64,000 nucleotides of DNA from an uncultured Oscillospiraceae bacterium (lineage in GTDB: Bacteria; Bacillota; Clostridia; Oscillospirales; Oscillospiraceae): positions 41,776 to 105,775 of the forward strand of contig CALXDJ010000003.1 of assembly GCA_944387035.1 (NCBI GenBank), in the 5' to 3' direction. Positions 9,175 to 17,775 of the stretch are shown piece after piece. A program made the position numbers and the translations under genes. The notes below the pieces were generated by a model. The model was not told the DNA's origin, ran no database searches, and was given only the letters and a program-made list of their open reading frames with translations. The first letter of the stretch is position 1, and each line of letters starts with the position of its first letter.

Positions 9175-10182
9175 TTACAGCAATGTAATGCCTGCGGCCT
9201 CGCACCGTTCCACGGTTTCCCGATCCCACAAGCTTGCCTGTACTTCGCCAATGTGGCAGGTGCCCAGCAGCAGCATGCACAGGCGGGACTGGCCGATGCC
9301 GCCGCCGATGGACTGGGGCAGCTCTCCGTTGAGGAGCATCTGATGGAAGGGCAGTTTGCGCCGTTCATCGCATCCCGCCAGGCGGAGCTGGCGGTCCAGG
9401 GCCTGGGCGTCTACCCGGATGCCCATGGAAGAGACCTCAAAGCGGCTTTCCAGCACGGGATTCCACATGAGAATGTCGCCGTTGAGCTCCCAATCATCAT
9501 AGTCCGGTGCACGGCCGTCGTGTTTGGTGCCGGAGCGCAGGGTCTTACCAATCTGCATCAGAAAGACCGTGTGGTGCTCCCGGCAGATCTCGGTTTCCCG
9601 CTCGTTGGGAGTCAGATCGGGGAAGCGGTCCTCCAGCTCCTGGGTGGTGATGAAGTATACGTCCCGGTCGGGCTTGAAGGTCAGCACGGGGAACGTATTG
9701 CGCAGGGCAGTGGCGGTGTCGCAGATGCAGCCCACAATGTCCCGCACGGTTTCCTTCAGATAGGGGATGTTGCGGTTGCAGGCGTCAATGTGCTTTTCCC
9801 AGTCCCACTGGTCCACGTAGATGGAGTGGAGATTGTCCACTTCCTCATCCCGGCGGATGGCGTTCATATCGGTGTACAGGCCGGTGCCCAGCTTGAACTC
9901 ATAGCGCTTGAGGGCCAGCCGCTTCCATTTGGCCAGGGAGTGAACCACCTGACCATCGGTTCCCACATCGGGGATGTCAAAACTGACGGGGCGCTCCACG
10001 CCGTTGAGGTCGTCGTTGAGGCCGGTGCTGCCGTCCACAAACAGGGGGGCGGAGACCCGGTGGAGGTTCAGACGCACCGTGAGGTTATGCTGAAAGTCGG
10101 CGTGAATGAGTTCGATGGCCCGCTGGAGCTCATTATTGGTCAGGGGCATCCGATAGCCGGCAGGGATGGTGAGTTTGCTCAT
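9175..10182 (-). CDS. asnA: Aspartate--ammonia ligase (asparagine synthetase A)
   Basis: A 335-residue enzyme that makes asparagine from aspartate, ammonia and ATP through a class II aaRS-like fold. The N-terminus (IPAGYRMPLTNNELQRAIEL), the SVNL-like substrate segment LFVDGSTGLNDDLNG, KRYEFKLGTGLYTDMNAIRRDE and the C-terminal GGGIGQSRLCMLLL motif are all present. ATG at 10182 follows an AAAGGACT site. It is the last gene of gltX-spoIIM-asnA, 39 bases after spoIIM. Confidence 0.97.
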   Translation of the reverse strand: MSKLTIPAGYRMPLTNNELQRAIELIHADFQHNLTVRLNLHRVSAPLFVDGSTGLNDDLNGVERPVSFDIPDVGTDGQVVHSLAKWKRLALKRYEFKLGTGLYTDMNAIRRDEEVDNLHSIYVDQWDWEKHIDACNRNIPYLKETVRDIVGCICDTATALRNTFPVLTFKPDRDVYFITTQELEDRFPDLTPNERETEICREHHTVFLMQIGKTLRSGTKHDGRAPDYDDWELNGDILMWNPVLESRFEVSSMGIRVDAQALDRQLRLAGCDERRKLPFHQMLLNGELPQSIGGGIGQSRLCMLLLGTCHIGEVQASLWDRETVERCEAAGITLL

Positions 10183-10221
10183 GAGATGAAACCAGTCCTT
10201 TATCGTGAATTTACAGGAAAA

Positions 10222-10848
10222 TCAGAGAACCAAAGAGGCCAGGAGCGGGGTGATATATGCCTCGATGAGGGCTGCAATCAGCAGCAGAGGAACCAGAGCC
10301 AGCAGCAACACCCGGCTCATCAGGACCACACACTCCGAGAGGGAACAGGCGTCGGCGCGTTTGCGCAGGCGGCCGGTAATTTGCTTGCAGACCAGAAGAC
10401 CGGTGCCCAGGGCCATGGCCAGGGCAGGGAGTTCAAAGATCCCGTGGGGCACCAGCAACACCAGGTAAACCAAAGGGGAGATTCCCTCCGCGGCATACCA
10501 GGCACCCAGGACGCCTAAAACCATGGCATTGAGCCCCAGGGTCAGGGCGGGGAGCTGCAAAAAGGGAATGAGCCCATAGATCATAATGAAGATGCAGGTC
10601 TGAAGGTTACTGAAAAACAAGATGGTGGGGGAGATGCTGCCGTCTTCCGCCACAGCACCCACGCTGCCCATGGCGGTAACCACCAGATTCACCAAAGGCT
10701 CCCGTATTTGCGGCAGTGCCAGAGCAATGGCAAAAAACAGCACCGTCAGGATCAAAAATGCTACAGACGCCCGGAATACCTCGTTGGAAAGTCCGGCCCG
10801 CCAGGCCTTGCCCAGCTCCGCGTACCGCCGGAAGATCAGATCCTTCAT
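10222..10848 (-). CDS. spoIIM: Stage II sporulation protein M-like membrane protein
   Basis: A 208-residue integral membrane protein of the SpoIIM/DUF95 family. SpoIIM, with SpoIID and SpoIIP, drives engulfment by septal peptidoglycan degradation. Visible features are a basic N-terminus (MKDLIFRRYAELGK), about five hydrophobic segments, and the family's central PHGIFELPALAMA block. The start at 10848 overlaps the gltX stop in ATGA, indicating coupled translation. DUF95 also includes non-sporulation paralogues, and the pairing with gltX/asnA rather than spo genes leaves that open. Confidence 0.8.
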   Translation of the reverse strand: MKDLIFRRYAELGKAWRAGLSNEVFRASVAFLILTVLFFAIALALPQIREPLVNLVVTAMGSVGAVAEDGSISPTILFFSNLQTCIFIMIYGLIPFLQLPALTLGLNAMVLGVLGAWYAAEGISPLVYLVLLVPHGIFELPALAMALGTGLLVCKQITGRLRKRADACSLSECVVLMSRVLLLALVPLLLIAALIEAYITPLLASLVL

Positions 10849-12335
10849 GCGGTGAGCTTCTCCAGACCCAGACGCAGGCGGCGCAGAGTTTCGTCCTTGC
10901 CCAGAATGTGGCACAGCTCCACAGCGCCGCCGGGGGTGACCAGCTTGCCCGCTGCGGCGATGCGTACGGGCCACATCAGCGTGGCGTTTTTCACGCCCAG
11001 AGACTCGGCCAAGGCAATGAGGGTGTCGTGGACAGCGTCCTGCGTCCAGTCCGCAATGCCCTCCAGGGCGGGGATGGCGGCCTGGAGCATCCGGGCAGAG
11101 ACCTCGGCGTCGGTCTTGGACTTCTTGTTGGTGAAGAAGGCGACGTCATAGTCCGGCAGGGCGTCGAAGAAGTCTACCTTCTCGGGGATCTCGGTGAGCT
11201 TTTCGCACCGGGCCTGGAGCAGGGCTGCCACGGCGGAAACGTCAATGGCAGGGTTCTTCACACTCTGGCGGATATAGGGCTCCGCGACTTTGGCAAAATC
11301 CGCCGGAGACATGGCCCGCAGATAGGTGGCGTTGAAATAGTCCAGCTTGGCAATGTCAAAGATGGCGGGAGACTTGGAGATGCCCGCGATGTCGAAGGCG
11401 TCCACCAGCTCGTCCAGGGAGAAGATCTCCTGCTCGCTGCGCTCGCCCTTGGGCGCCCAGCCCAGCAGGGCCACATAGTTGAGCACGGCGGACGTCAGGT
11501 AGCCCTGGGCGATGAGATCCTCGTAAGAGGGATCGCCGTGGCGCTTGGACATCTTGTTGTGCTGGTCCCGCATGACGGGAGAGCAGTGGACATAGGTGGG
11601 AATCTCCCAGCCGAAGGCCTCGTAGAGGAGGTTGTACTTGGGGGCGGAGGAGAGATACTCGCTGCCCCGGACCACATGGGTGATGCCCATGAGATGATCG
11701 TCCACCACGTTGGCAAAGTTATAGGTGGGCAGGCCGTCCCGCTTGAGCAGGACCTGATCGTCCAGGGTGCTGTTTTCCACGGTGATGTCGCCGAAGGAGA
11801 CATCGTGGAAGGTGGTGGTACCCTCGTGGGGGATGCGCTGGCGGATGACATAGGGCTTGCCGGCATCCAGATTGGCCTGGATTTCCTCCGGGCTCAGGTT
11901 CCGGCAGGGATCGTCGCCCCGCTGGAAGTCGCCGGAATCCTCTTCGGATTCCGTTTTTTCACAGAAGCAGTAATAGGCTGCGCCCTTTTCCACCAGGAGA
12001 TGGGCGTACTTGCCGTACAGATCCCGCCGTTCAGACTGGATATAGGGGCCCACGGGGCCGCCCACATCGGGGCCTTCGTCATGGGTCAGGCCGCACTCGG
12101 CCATGGTGCGGTAGATCACGTCCGTGGCGCCTTCCACCAGGCGGCCCTGATCGGTGTCCTCGATGCGCAGGATGAAGGTGCCGTGGTTGTGGCGGGCGAT
12201 GAGCCAGGTATACAAAGCGGTGCGCAGATTGCCCACGTGCATGTAGCCGGTGGGAGAGGGGGCGAAACGGGTGCGGACCGTTCCCTTCGGAATCCGCGCT
12301 TCCATCTCTTCAAAAAACGTCTTGTCGAGTGTCAT
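10845..12335 (-). CDS. gltX: Glutamate--tRNA ligase
   Basis: A 496-residue class I aaRS that charges tRNA-Glu. The HIGH-type signature is in RFAPSPTGYMHVGNLRTALY near residue 20 and the KMSKS loop is NKMSKRHGD. The C-terminal helical anticodon-binding domain is present. I start it at 12335 because GGAGG stands ten bases upstream; the frame extends 11 codons further back without a ribosome site. It opens the operon gltX-spoIIM-asnA. In many Clostridia GltX also mischarges tRNA-Gln for GatCAB; that is family knowledge. Confidence 0.97.
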   Translation of the reverse strand: MTLDKTFFEEMEARIPKGTVRTRFAPSPTGYMHVGNLRTALYTWLIARHNHGTFILRIEDTDQGRLVEGATDVIYRTMAECGLTHDEGPDVGGPVGPYIQSERRDLYGKYAHLLVEKGAAYYCFCEKTESEEDSGDFQRGDDPCRNLSPEEIQANLDAGKPYVIRQRIPHEGTTTFHDVSFGDITVENSTLDDQVLLKRDGLPTYNFANVVDDHLMGITHVVRGSEYLSSAPKYNLLYEAFGWEIPTYVHCSPVMRDQHNKMSKRHGDPSYEDLIAQGYLTSAVLNYVALLGWAPKGERSEQEIFSLDELVDAFDIAGISKSPAIFDIAKLDYFNATYLRAMSPADFAKVAEPYIRQSVKNPAIDVSAVAALLQARCEKLTEIPEKVDFFDALPDYDVAFFTNKKSKTDAEVSARMLQAAIPALEGIADWTQDAVHDTLIALAESLGVKNATLMWPVRIAAAGKLVTPGGAVELCHILGKDETLRRLRLGLEKLTA

Positions 12336-12381
12336 GAAAACGTACCTCCGTGACGGAATTTTACACAATATAACAGTCTAC

Positions 12382-12410
12382 ATTATCTCTTTTTGGATGG
12401 GGATTGTCAA
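12382..12410 (-). promoter_or_regulatory. Promoter of the gltX-spoIIM-asnA operon
   Basis: On the minus strand: TTGACA (12410-12405), a 17-base spacer, GATAAT (12387-12382). Start of transcription would be near 12375, about 40 bases before the gltX ATG. Confidence 0.8.
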
Positions 12411-12418
12411 GGCTGGGG

Positions 12419-12447
12419 TTGTGTTTTTTCCGGGACAATGATACAAT
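12419..12447 (+). promoter_or_regulatory. Extended -10 promoter for the small membrane protein gene
   Basis: TTGTGT at 12419-12424, a 17-base spacer, and TACAAT at 12442-12447 preceded by TGA (extended -10). It is back to back with the gltX promoter, with only eight bases between the two -35 boxes. Confidence 0.65.
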
Positions 12448-12479
12448 TTTTACATCTTTGGAATGGGGAGGTTGGCTTC

Positions 12480-12794
12480 ATGGCGTTTGAAGAAGAGGTA
12501 TTCCCTTTGATGGTGTTCGGTGTCTTGATGGTCAGTGCTGCGGAACTGGGCGTGGGCGGGGTACTCCTCCGGGGAAAACCCCATACCCGGAGCAAGCTGC
12601 TGGGCCATGTGCTTTGGATGCTGGCCGGATTTTTCTTTCTGTTCCGCTGTGTGTTTGCCAATCGGATGGGCGTCCTGGCGGACATTTGGTCCATCCATAA
12701 TTCCATCAGCATGGGGCTGTTCGCTCTTGCGTGGTGTGCAAGCGTGGCCTGCCTGATCTCCCTGGTGGCGGAACTGGTGAAACCCGAACCGTAA
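12480..12794 (+). CDS. Small membrane protein of unknown function
   Basis: A 104-residue protein with three hydrophobic segments: residues ~7-26 (FPLMVFGVLMVSAAELGVGG), ~40-60 (GHVLWMLAGFFFLFRCVF) and ~78-98 (SMGLFALAWCASVACLISLV). No family is recognised. ATG 12480 lies eight bases after GGGGAGG at 12465-12471. It is monocistronic, with its own promoter and terminator. Confidence 0.7.
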   Translation: MAFEEEVFPLMVFGVLMVSAAELGVGGVLLRGKPHTRSKLLGHVLWMLAGFFFLFRCVFANRMGVLADIWSIHNSISMGLFALAWCASVACLISLVAELVKPEP

Positions 12795-12799
12795 TCGAT

Positions 12800-12828
12800 G
12801 CCTCCGCCTTTGGGCGGAGGCGTTTTTT
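12800..12828 (+). terminator. Rho-independent terminator after the small membrane protein
   Basis: A 9-bp GC-rich stem (12800-12808 with 12813-12821), a 4-base loop and T6. Confidence 0.92.
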
Positions 12829-12833
12829 CTCCG

Positions 12834-12862
12834 TTGCACTTTCCGTCCCGTTGTGATACACT
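12834..12862 (+). promoter_or_regulatory. Promoter of trpS
   Basis: TTGCAC at 12834-12839, a 17-base spacer, and TACACT at 12857-12862 with TGA directly before it. Transcription would start near 12870. No T-box or attenuator fits in the ~58-base leader. Confidence 0.65.
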
Positions 12863-12927
12863 ATACAAGTTAAATTGCGCCTGTACGAGGGGCGCTTTCA
12901 ATAGAAAGATTTGAGGTGTTCCAACTT

Positions 12928-13935
12928 ATGGAAAACGAAGTGCAGAAAAAGCGGATTCTCAGCGGTATTCAGCCCTCCGGCGATCTGACGCTGGGCTCTT
13001 ATCTGGGCGCCATCAAGAACTGGGCCGCTCTGGCGGATGAGTACGACTGCTATTATATGCTGGCGGATATGCACACCATTACCGTGCGGCAGGTGCCTGC
13101 GGAGCTGCGCCGTCATACCCTGACCCAGCTGGCGGCCTACATCGCCAGCGGACTGGACCCGGAGAAGAATGTGCTGTTCGTGCAGTCTCACGTTCCCGCC
13201 CATGCCCAGCTGGGCTGGGTGCTGGACTGCTACACCATGTTCGGTGAGCTCTCCCGGATGACCCAGTTCAAGGATAAGTCCGCAAAAAATGCAGACAACA
13301 TCAATGCGGGCCTGTTTACCTATCCGGCCCTGATGGCGGCGGATATTCTGCTCTACCAGGCGGACCTGGTGCCGGTGGGCGGCGATCAGAAGCAGCACGT
13401 GGAGATCTGCCGGGATATCGCCAACCGCTTCAACGGCATTTATGGTGAGACCTTCAAGATTCCGGAGCCCTATATTCCCCAGGTGGGCGCCCGGGTGATG
13501 AGCCTGACCAGTCCGGAAAATAAGATGTCCAAGTCCGACAAGGACCAAAACGGCTGTGTGTACATGCTGGAAAAGCCGGAGGATATTCTGCGCAAGTTCA
13601 AAAAAGCCGTGACGGATTCCGATGCCTGCGTGCGCTACGACAAGGAGAACAAGCCCGGCGTGTCCAACCTGATGCAGATTTACTCCGTGGCCACCGGCGC
13701 AAGCTTTGACGAGATCGAACGGGAGTTCGATGGCCGGGGCTACGGTGACTTTAAGAAGGCCGTGGGCGAGTCCGTGGTGGAACTGCTGCGCCCCATCCGG
13801 GAGGAAACGGAGCGCCTGCTGGCGGACAAGGCGTATCTGGAGAGCGTGTACCGCGCCGGCGCGGAGAAGGCTGCCTATGTAGCCAACCGCACGTTGAGCA
13901 AGGTCTATAAAAAAGTGGGCTTCCTGGCGCGGTGA
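12928..13935 (+). CDS. trpS: Tryptophan--tRNA ligase
   Basis: A 335-residue class I aaRS. The HIGH-equivalent is in LSGIQPSGDLTLGSYLGAIK near the N-terminus and the KMSKS loop is NKMSKSDKD. GGDQKQHVEICRDIANRFN and the C-terminal helices are as in bacterial TrpRS. I prefer ATG 12928 over GTG 12916 because GAGGTG (12913-12918) acts as the ribosome site for the former. The stop overlaps a GTG of the next frame, and the wecA-type gene follows closely, so the two are probably co-transcribed. Confidence 0.97.
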   Translation: MENEVQKKRILSGIQPSGDLTLGSYLGAIKNWAALADEYDCYYMLADMHTITVRQVPAELRRHTLTQLAAYIASGLDPEKNVLFVQSHVPAHAQLGWVLDCYTMFGELSRMTQFKDKSAKNADNINAGLFTYPALMAADILLYQADLVPVGGDQKQHVEICRDIANRFNGIYGETFKIPEPYIPQVGARVMSLTSPENKMSKSDKDQNGCVYMLEKPEDILRKFKKAVTDSDACVRYDKENKPGVSNLMQIYSVATGASFDEIEREFDGRGYGDFKKAVGESVVELLRPIREETERLLADKAYLESVYRAGAEKAAYVANRTLSKVYKKVGFLAR

Positions 13936-13949
13936 CGGAGGACGGACAC

Positions 13950-15101
13950 ATGCCATTTGAAAATCAACTGCTCGTCTATGTGCTGCTGGCACTGCTGACG
14001 GCTTTGGTCATCAGCTTTTTGATGACGCCGGTGGTCAAGACCTTCGCCTATAAGGTGGGCGCCATTGATGTGCCCAAGGATGAGCGTCGGATGCACAAAG
14101 TGCCCATTCCCCGGCTGGGAGGTCTGGCGATCTTCATCGGCTTTATGGTGAGCATTCTGCTGTTCCTGGATATCCGGGGCAATCCGCAGATGCAAAGCAT
14201 TCTGCTGGGTGCCGTGGTGATTGTGGTGCTGGGTGTGGTGGACGACATCATGGCCCTGCCCGCCCTCTTGAAGTTCGTGGTGCAGATTGTGGCGGCTCTG
14301 ATCCCTGCTACCCACGGGGTGCGGATTCTGGCCTTTTCCAATCCCAATATTTTCTCCGACAACCTCTACTGGGTGCTGGGAGGGCTGTCCATTCCCGTAA
14401 CCGTTTTGTGGATCGTGGCCATCACCAATTCCGTGAACCTCATTGACGGCCTGGACGGCCTTGCCAACGGTGTTTCCGCAATCTCCGCCACCACCATGCT
14501 GGTCATTGCCATGATGGCCTCCGAGGCGCAGGTGGCGGTGGTCATGGCGGCCCTGGTGGGTGCCAGTGTGGGATTCATGCCCTATAACCTCAATCCTGCC
14601 AAGATGTTTATGGGGGATACCGGCGCTACCTTCCTGGGATATATCCTGGCGACTATGTCCATCCAGGGACTGTTCAAGTACTATGCGGTCATTTCCTTCG
14701 TGGTGCCGTTTTTGATTCTGGGCCTGCCCATTTTCGATACCGCCTTCGCCTTTATCCGGCGGATTGCCCATGGACAAAGCCCCATGCACGCTGACCGCAG
14801 CCACATTCATCACCGGCTGATCGATATGGGTCTCAACCAAAAGCAGGCGGTGGCTACGCTGTATGTGATTTCCGCCATTTTGGGCCTGTCTGCCGTGGTG
14901 CTGACCACCGGCGGCGAGCAGAAGGCCATGCTGCTGTTCGCGGCGCTTTGCATCGTGGCGGTAGTGGCGGCCCGGGTGGTCTTTCCCAAGGAGGTCAAAG
15001 AGGAACTGCGGGAAGAGCTCCATGAGGAGCTGGAGGGCCTGCGGGAGCATGGCCACCACAGTGAGGACAAGCCCGATGAGAAGAAAGAGGAGGAATCCTG
15101 A
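13950..15101 (+). CDS. WecA/TagO-type undecaprenyl-phosphate GlcNAc-1-phosphate transferase
   Basis: A 383-residue polytopic membrane enzyme of the MraY/WecA/TagO family, which loads a HexNAc-1-phosphate on undecaprenyl phosphate to start wall teichoic acid or surface glycan synthesis. Key motifs are visible: VPIPRLGGLAIF, VVDDIMALPALLKF with the Asp pair, TNSVNLIDGLDGLANG, NPAKMFMGDTGATFLGY, and the HADRSHIHHRL loop that marks the WecA/TagO branch rather than MraY. The C-terminal ~35 residues are a charged Glu/Lys/His tail. ATG 13950 follows GGAGGAC. The neighbouring GlcNAc 2-epimerase supports a glycan-linkage role. Confidence 0.92.
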   Translation: MPFENQLLVYVLLALLTALVISFLMTPVVKTFAYKVGAIDVPKDERRMHKVPIPRLGGLAIFIGFMVSILLFLDIRGNPQMQSILLGAVVIVVLGVVDDIMALPALLKFVVQIVAALIPATHGVRILAFSNPNIFSDNLYWVLGGLSIPVTVLWIVAITNSVNLIDGLDGLANGVSAISATTMLVIAMMASEAQVAVVMAALVGASVGFMPYNLNPAKMFMGDTGATFLGYILATMSIQGLFKYYAVISFVVPFLILGLPIFDTAFAFIRRIAHGQSPMHADRSHIHHRLIDMGLNQKQAVATLYVISAILGLSAVVLTTGGEQKAMLLFAALCIVAVVAARVVFPKEVKEELREELHEELEGLREHGHHSEDKPDEKKEEES

Positions 15102-16247
15102 ATGGAGAAGCTTCGGATCATGAGCGTCTTCGGCACGCGGCCCGAGGCCATTAAAATGTGCCCCCTGGTCCGGGAGCTGGCGTCCCGGCCGGAGATTGAG
15201 AGCCTGTGCTGTGTCACAGCCCAGCACCGTCAAATGCTCGACAGTGTGCTGGAGGTCTTTGACTGCAAGCCGGATTGGGACCTCAACATCATGACGCCCC
15301 GGCAGACCCTCTCCAGCATCACCAGCAAGTGCCTCACCGGTATGGACGAGGCCATCGACGCCCTGAAGCCGGATATGATTCTGGTGCATGGCGATACGTC
15401 CACCACCTTTGCCGGAGCGCTCTCAGCGTTTTATCACCAGGTGCCCGTGGGCCACGTGGAGGCCGGACTGAGAACGTATGACAAGTATTCTCCCTTTCCG
15501 GAGGAGATGAACCGCAAGCTGGTTTCCGCCATTGCGGATCTGTATTTCTGCCCCACGGTGAATAACCGCGGCAACCTGCTCAAGGAGGGCATCACCCAGG
15601 GACTGTTCGTCACCGGCAACACGGTGATCGACGCCCTCAAGACCACTGTCCGGGAGGATTACCAGTTCTCCACGGAGGTCCTCAACCATCTGCCCTATGG
15701 CGAGAAGAAGATCATTCTGGTCACCTGCCACCGGCGGGAAAACTACGGTGAGCCCATGCGCAACATCATGCAGGCCCTGGCCCAGATTGCCCGGGAGCAT
15801 GAGGATGTGGAGCTGGTGTATCCCGTGCACCTGAGCCCTGTGGTGCGGGAAGCGGTGGATACCTACCTGCGGGGTACGCCCCGGGTGCACCTCATTGATC
15901 CGCTGCCCGCCGATGAGATGCACAATCTCATGGCCCGGTGCTACCTGGTCATGACGGATTCCGGCGGACTCCAGGAGGAGGCCCCCGCTTTGGGTAAGCC
16001 CGTGCTGGTGCTGCGCCGGGAGACGGAGCGTCCCGAGGCCGTGGAGGCCGGAACGGTCCGGCTGGCAGGCGTGGTCCAGGCGGACATTGTGGCCATGGCC
16101 CGGGAGCTGATTGAGGATCCGGAGGCTTACCGCAAGATGGCCCACGCAGTCAACCCCTATGGCGATGGACATGCCTGCCGCCGGATTGCCGATGCGATTT
16201 TGTGGCATTTCGGACGGGGCGAGAAACCGGAAGACTACCGGGCCTGA
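15102..16247 (+). CDS. wecB: UDP-N-acetylglucosamine 2-epimerase (non-hydrolysing)
   Basis: A 381-residue GT-B-fold enzyme that interconverts UDP-GlcNAc and UDP-ManNAc. FGTRPEAIKMCPLV at the N-terminus, VHGDTSTTFAGALSAF, GHVEAGLRT and the C-terminal TDSGGLQEEAPALGKPVLVL nucleotide-binding segment are family signatures. The ATG directly abuts the TGA of the transferase (no gap), so translation is coupled. With the WecA-type enzyme it would supply the GlcNAc-ManNAc linkage unit of wall teichoic acid-like polymers (inference). Confidence 0.97.
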   Translation: MEKLRIMSVFGTRPEAIKMCPLVRELASRPEIESLCCVTAQHRQMLDSVLEVFDCKPDWDLNIMTPRQTLSSITSKCLTGMDEAIDALKPDMILVHGDTSTTFAGALSAFYHQVPVGHVEAGLRTYDKYSPFPEEMNRKLVSAIADLYFCPTVNNRGNLLKEGITQGLFVTGNTVIDALKTTVREDYQFSTEVLNHLPYGEKKIILVTCHRRENYGEPMRNIMQALAQIAREHEDVELVYPVHLSPVVREAVDTYLRGTPRVHLIDPLPADEMHNLMARCYLVMTDSGGLQEEAPALGKPVLVLRRETERPEAVEAGTVRLAGVVQADIVAMARELIEDPEAYRKMAHAVNPYGDGHACRRIADAILWHFGRGEKPEDYRA

Positions 16248-16271
16248 CCCGGATGGGGAGGAGGACCGTCT

Positions 16272-17009
16272 TTGGATGAGCGAAAGCGGAACTGGATTAC
16301 CTGGTCCTTTGTGGCGCTGACGGTGCTGGTGATCGCGGCCATGATGAGTTCCACGCTGCGGCGGACCAACCGGGTGGAGCTGCCCGACACGGATGAGTCT
16401 CCGGACTTTTCCGCCGGTGCCGATGCAGGACTAACCGTAGTGGAAGTAACGCCGGAGACGGTGCAGACCGCCATTGCAACGCTGCACCGGCCTGAGGCGT
16501 ATCGCCGCACCATCACGGTGGAACAGTTCTGGAGTACCGGCAGCGCCACCACGGAGACGGCGGTAGCGGTGCTGGCGGGCTGGACCCGGACAGACCGGAC
16601 GCTCTCCGGCGGGCAGACCCGCCACACCATCACGGACGGCCAGACCACATATATCTGGTATAACAGCGAGACATCGGTCTATGAAACAGCTGCCGGAGAC
16701 ATCACGGCGGATGAAGAGCAGGGGATTCCCACGTATGAGACGGTGCTGGAACTGCCGACCGCGGATATTGCCATGGCCGATTACCGGGCAATTTCCGGGG
16801 TGAACTGCATTTATGTAGAGACGGTGGAAAATGCCGACGGGTATGTAGAACGGTACTGGGTCGGCGTGGATACCGGACTGCTCATGGCGGCGGAACGGCT
16901 GGTGGATGAAGAGCCGGTGTATCGTATGGCTGCTTTGACCGTAGATATGACCGCGCCCACGGCGGCGGATTTCACCCTGCCGGATGGCCGGATCTTGGTA
17001 TCGGAATAA
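16272..17009 (+). CDS. Membrane-anchored protein of unknown function
   Basis: A 245-residue protein with a basic start (MDERKRNW), one transmembrane segment at about residues 9-25 (TWSFVALTVLVIAAMM) and an extracytoplasmic beta-rich remainder. Repeated Thr-rich strands and a late VERYWVGVDTGLLMAAERL segment recall lipoprotein-carrier/RseB-like folds, but I cannot assign a family. TTG 16272 is chosen because GGGGAGGAGG ends eight bases before it. It follows wecB by 24 bases and ends the trpS-wecA-wecB group. Confidence 0.75.
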   Translation: MDERKRNWITWSFVALTVLVIAAMMSSTLRRTNRVELPDTDESPDFSAGADAGLTVVEVTPETVQTAIATLHRPEAYRRTITVEQFWSTGSATTETAVAVLAGWTRTDRTLSGGQTRHTITDGQTTYIWYNSETSVYETAAGDITADEEQGIPTYETVLELPTADIAMADYRAISGVNCIYVETVENADGYVERYWVGVDTGLLMAAERLVDEEPVYRMAALTVDMTAPTAADFTLPDGRILVSE

Positions 17010-17020
17010 CGGAAGGGAAC

Positions 17021-17049
17021 AAAAAGAGGACGGATGCCGTCCTCTTTTT
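17021..17049. terminator. Terminator hairpin between convergent genes
   Basis: A 13-bp perfect stem (17021-17033 with 17037-17049), with A5 at one end and T5 at the other. It can serve the plus-strand gene ending at 17009 and the minus-strand operon ending at 17052. Confidence 0.92.
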
Positions 17050-17051
17050 CT

Positions 17052-17378
17052 TTATAAGATCAGCAGCAGGCCCAAAGATACCAGCAGCTCCTCATCGGCG
17101 TCTTCCCGGAACAAAAAGAAGAGCAGTCCCAACAGCAGCAGATCTCCGGTGTCCACGTGGTCCAGATGCAGCTGGTCCAGAAAATGGCGCAGCATGCTGG
17201 TCAGGCCGTCGGAGACCCGGTCGTGGTCCTCGGAGCGGCTATGCTCTTCCTGCCGGCCGGCAGTGTCCTCCTGCCGGGAGGACTGGGTGCTGCCGGGAGG
17301 GGCGGGGGAGGTACGGCGCTCTTCTTCCGGAATCCGGGTGTAGGCGCCGCTTTCTCCGCGAATATAGCGGTTGTACAT
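17052..17378 (-). CDS. Small protein with hydrophobic C-terminus, unknown
   Basis: A 108-residue protein. Residues 1-60 are polar, rich in Arg, Ser, Glu and Gln, and look disordered. The end contains two short Leu-rich segments (DLLLLGLLFFLFRE and EELLVSLGLLLIL) separated by acidic residues, an arrangement suggesting membrane association. No family recognised. ATG 17378 follows GGGAGGG and lies three bases after the stop of the preceding gene, so it is the last gene of a three-gene minus-strand operon. Confidence 0.65.
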   Translation of the reverse strand: MYNRYIRGESGAYTRIPEEERRTSPAPPGSTQSSRQEDTAGRQEEHSRSEDHDRVSDGLTSMLRHFLDQLHLDHVDTGDLLLLGLLFFLFREDADEELLVSLGLLLIL

Positions 17379-17381
17379 CCC

Positions 17382-17744
17382 TCATCCCTCCCATTCCGAT
17401 AAAAACTTCCGCCCGATCTGGAACAGGCGGGCCAGCTGAAGTGCCCGCTCGATCTTCTCCTGCCGTTCCTCCTTCAGATAAGGGCGCAGCGCGTAGAGAA
17501 GCCGGCGGGCGTTGGAATCCCGGCCCATTTCCTGCACCAGCGGCAGCAGCTTTCCCAAAAGTTCGGTTCCGCCGGAGAGGGAGGAGAGAACCGACCCGCT
17601 GGAGCGGGGGGCCGGCGGCTCTGGAGCCGCCGGCGCCGAAGGAGTGTCGGAGTCCCCGGAGAGGGAATTTGCCAGCTGCATGATCTGGGACATGGCGTCC
17701 GGATTGGACAGCAGTGCATTAAGCTTGTCGTCAAATTCGGCCAA
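17382..17744 (-). CDS. Hypothetical protein with Pro-rich linker
   Basis: A 120-residue protein: a helical start (DDKLNALLSNPDAMSQIMQL), a Pro/Ala/Ser linker at ~35-55, and a helical, basic second half (LLYALRPYLKEERQEKIERA). TTG 17744 is the only start that leaves a ribosome site (AGGCAGGGGG) upstream. The N-terminal SNPDAMSQIMQ helix resembles the NPALLQSLMRS and SPDGAEL helices of the gene before it, so the two may be distant relatives. Function unknown. Confidence 0.65.
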   Translation of the reverse strand: MAEFDDKLNALLSNPDAMSQIMQLANSLSGDSDTPSAPAAPEPPAPRSSGSVLSSLSGGTELLGKLLPLVQEMGRDSNARRLLYALRPYLKEERQEKIERALQLARLFQIGRKFLSEWEG

Positions 17745-17775
17745 ATCGGACCCCCTGCCTTTCTATTGCGATATA

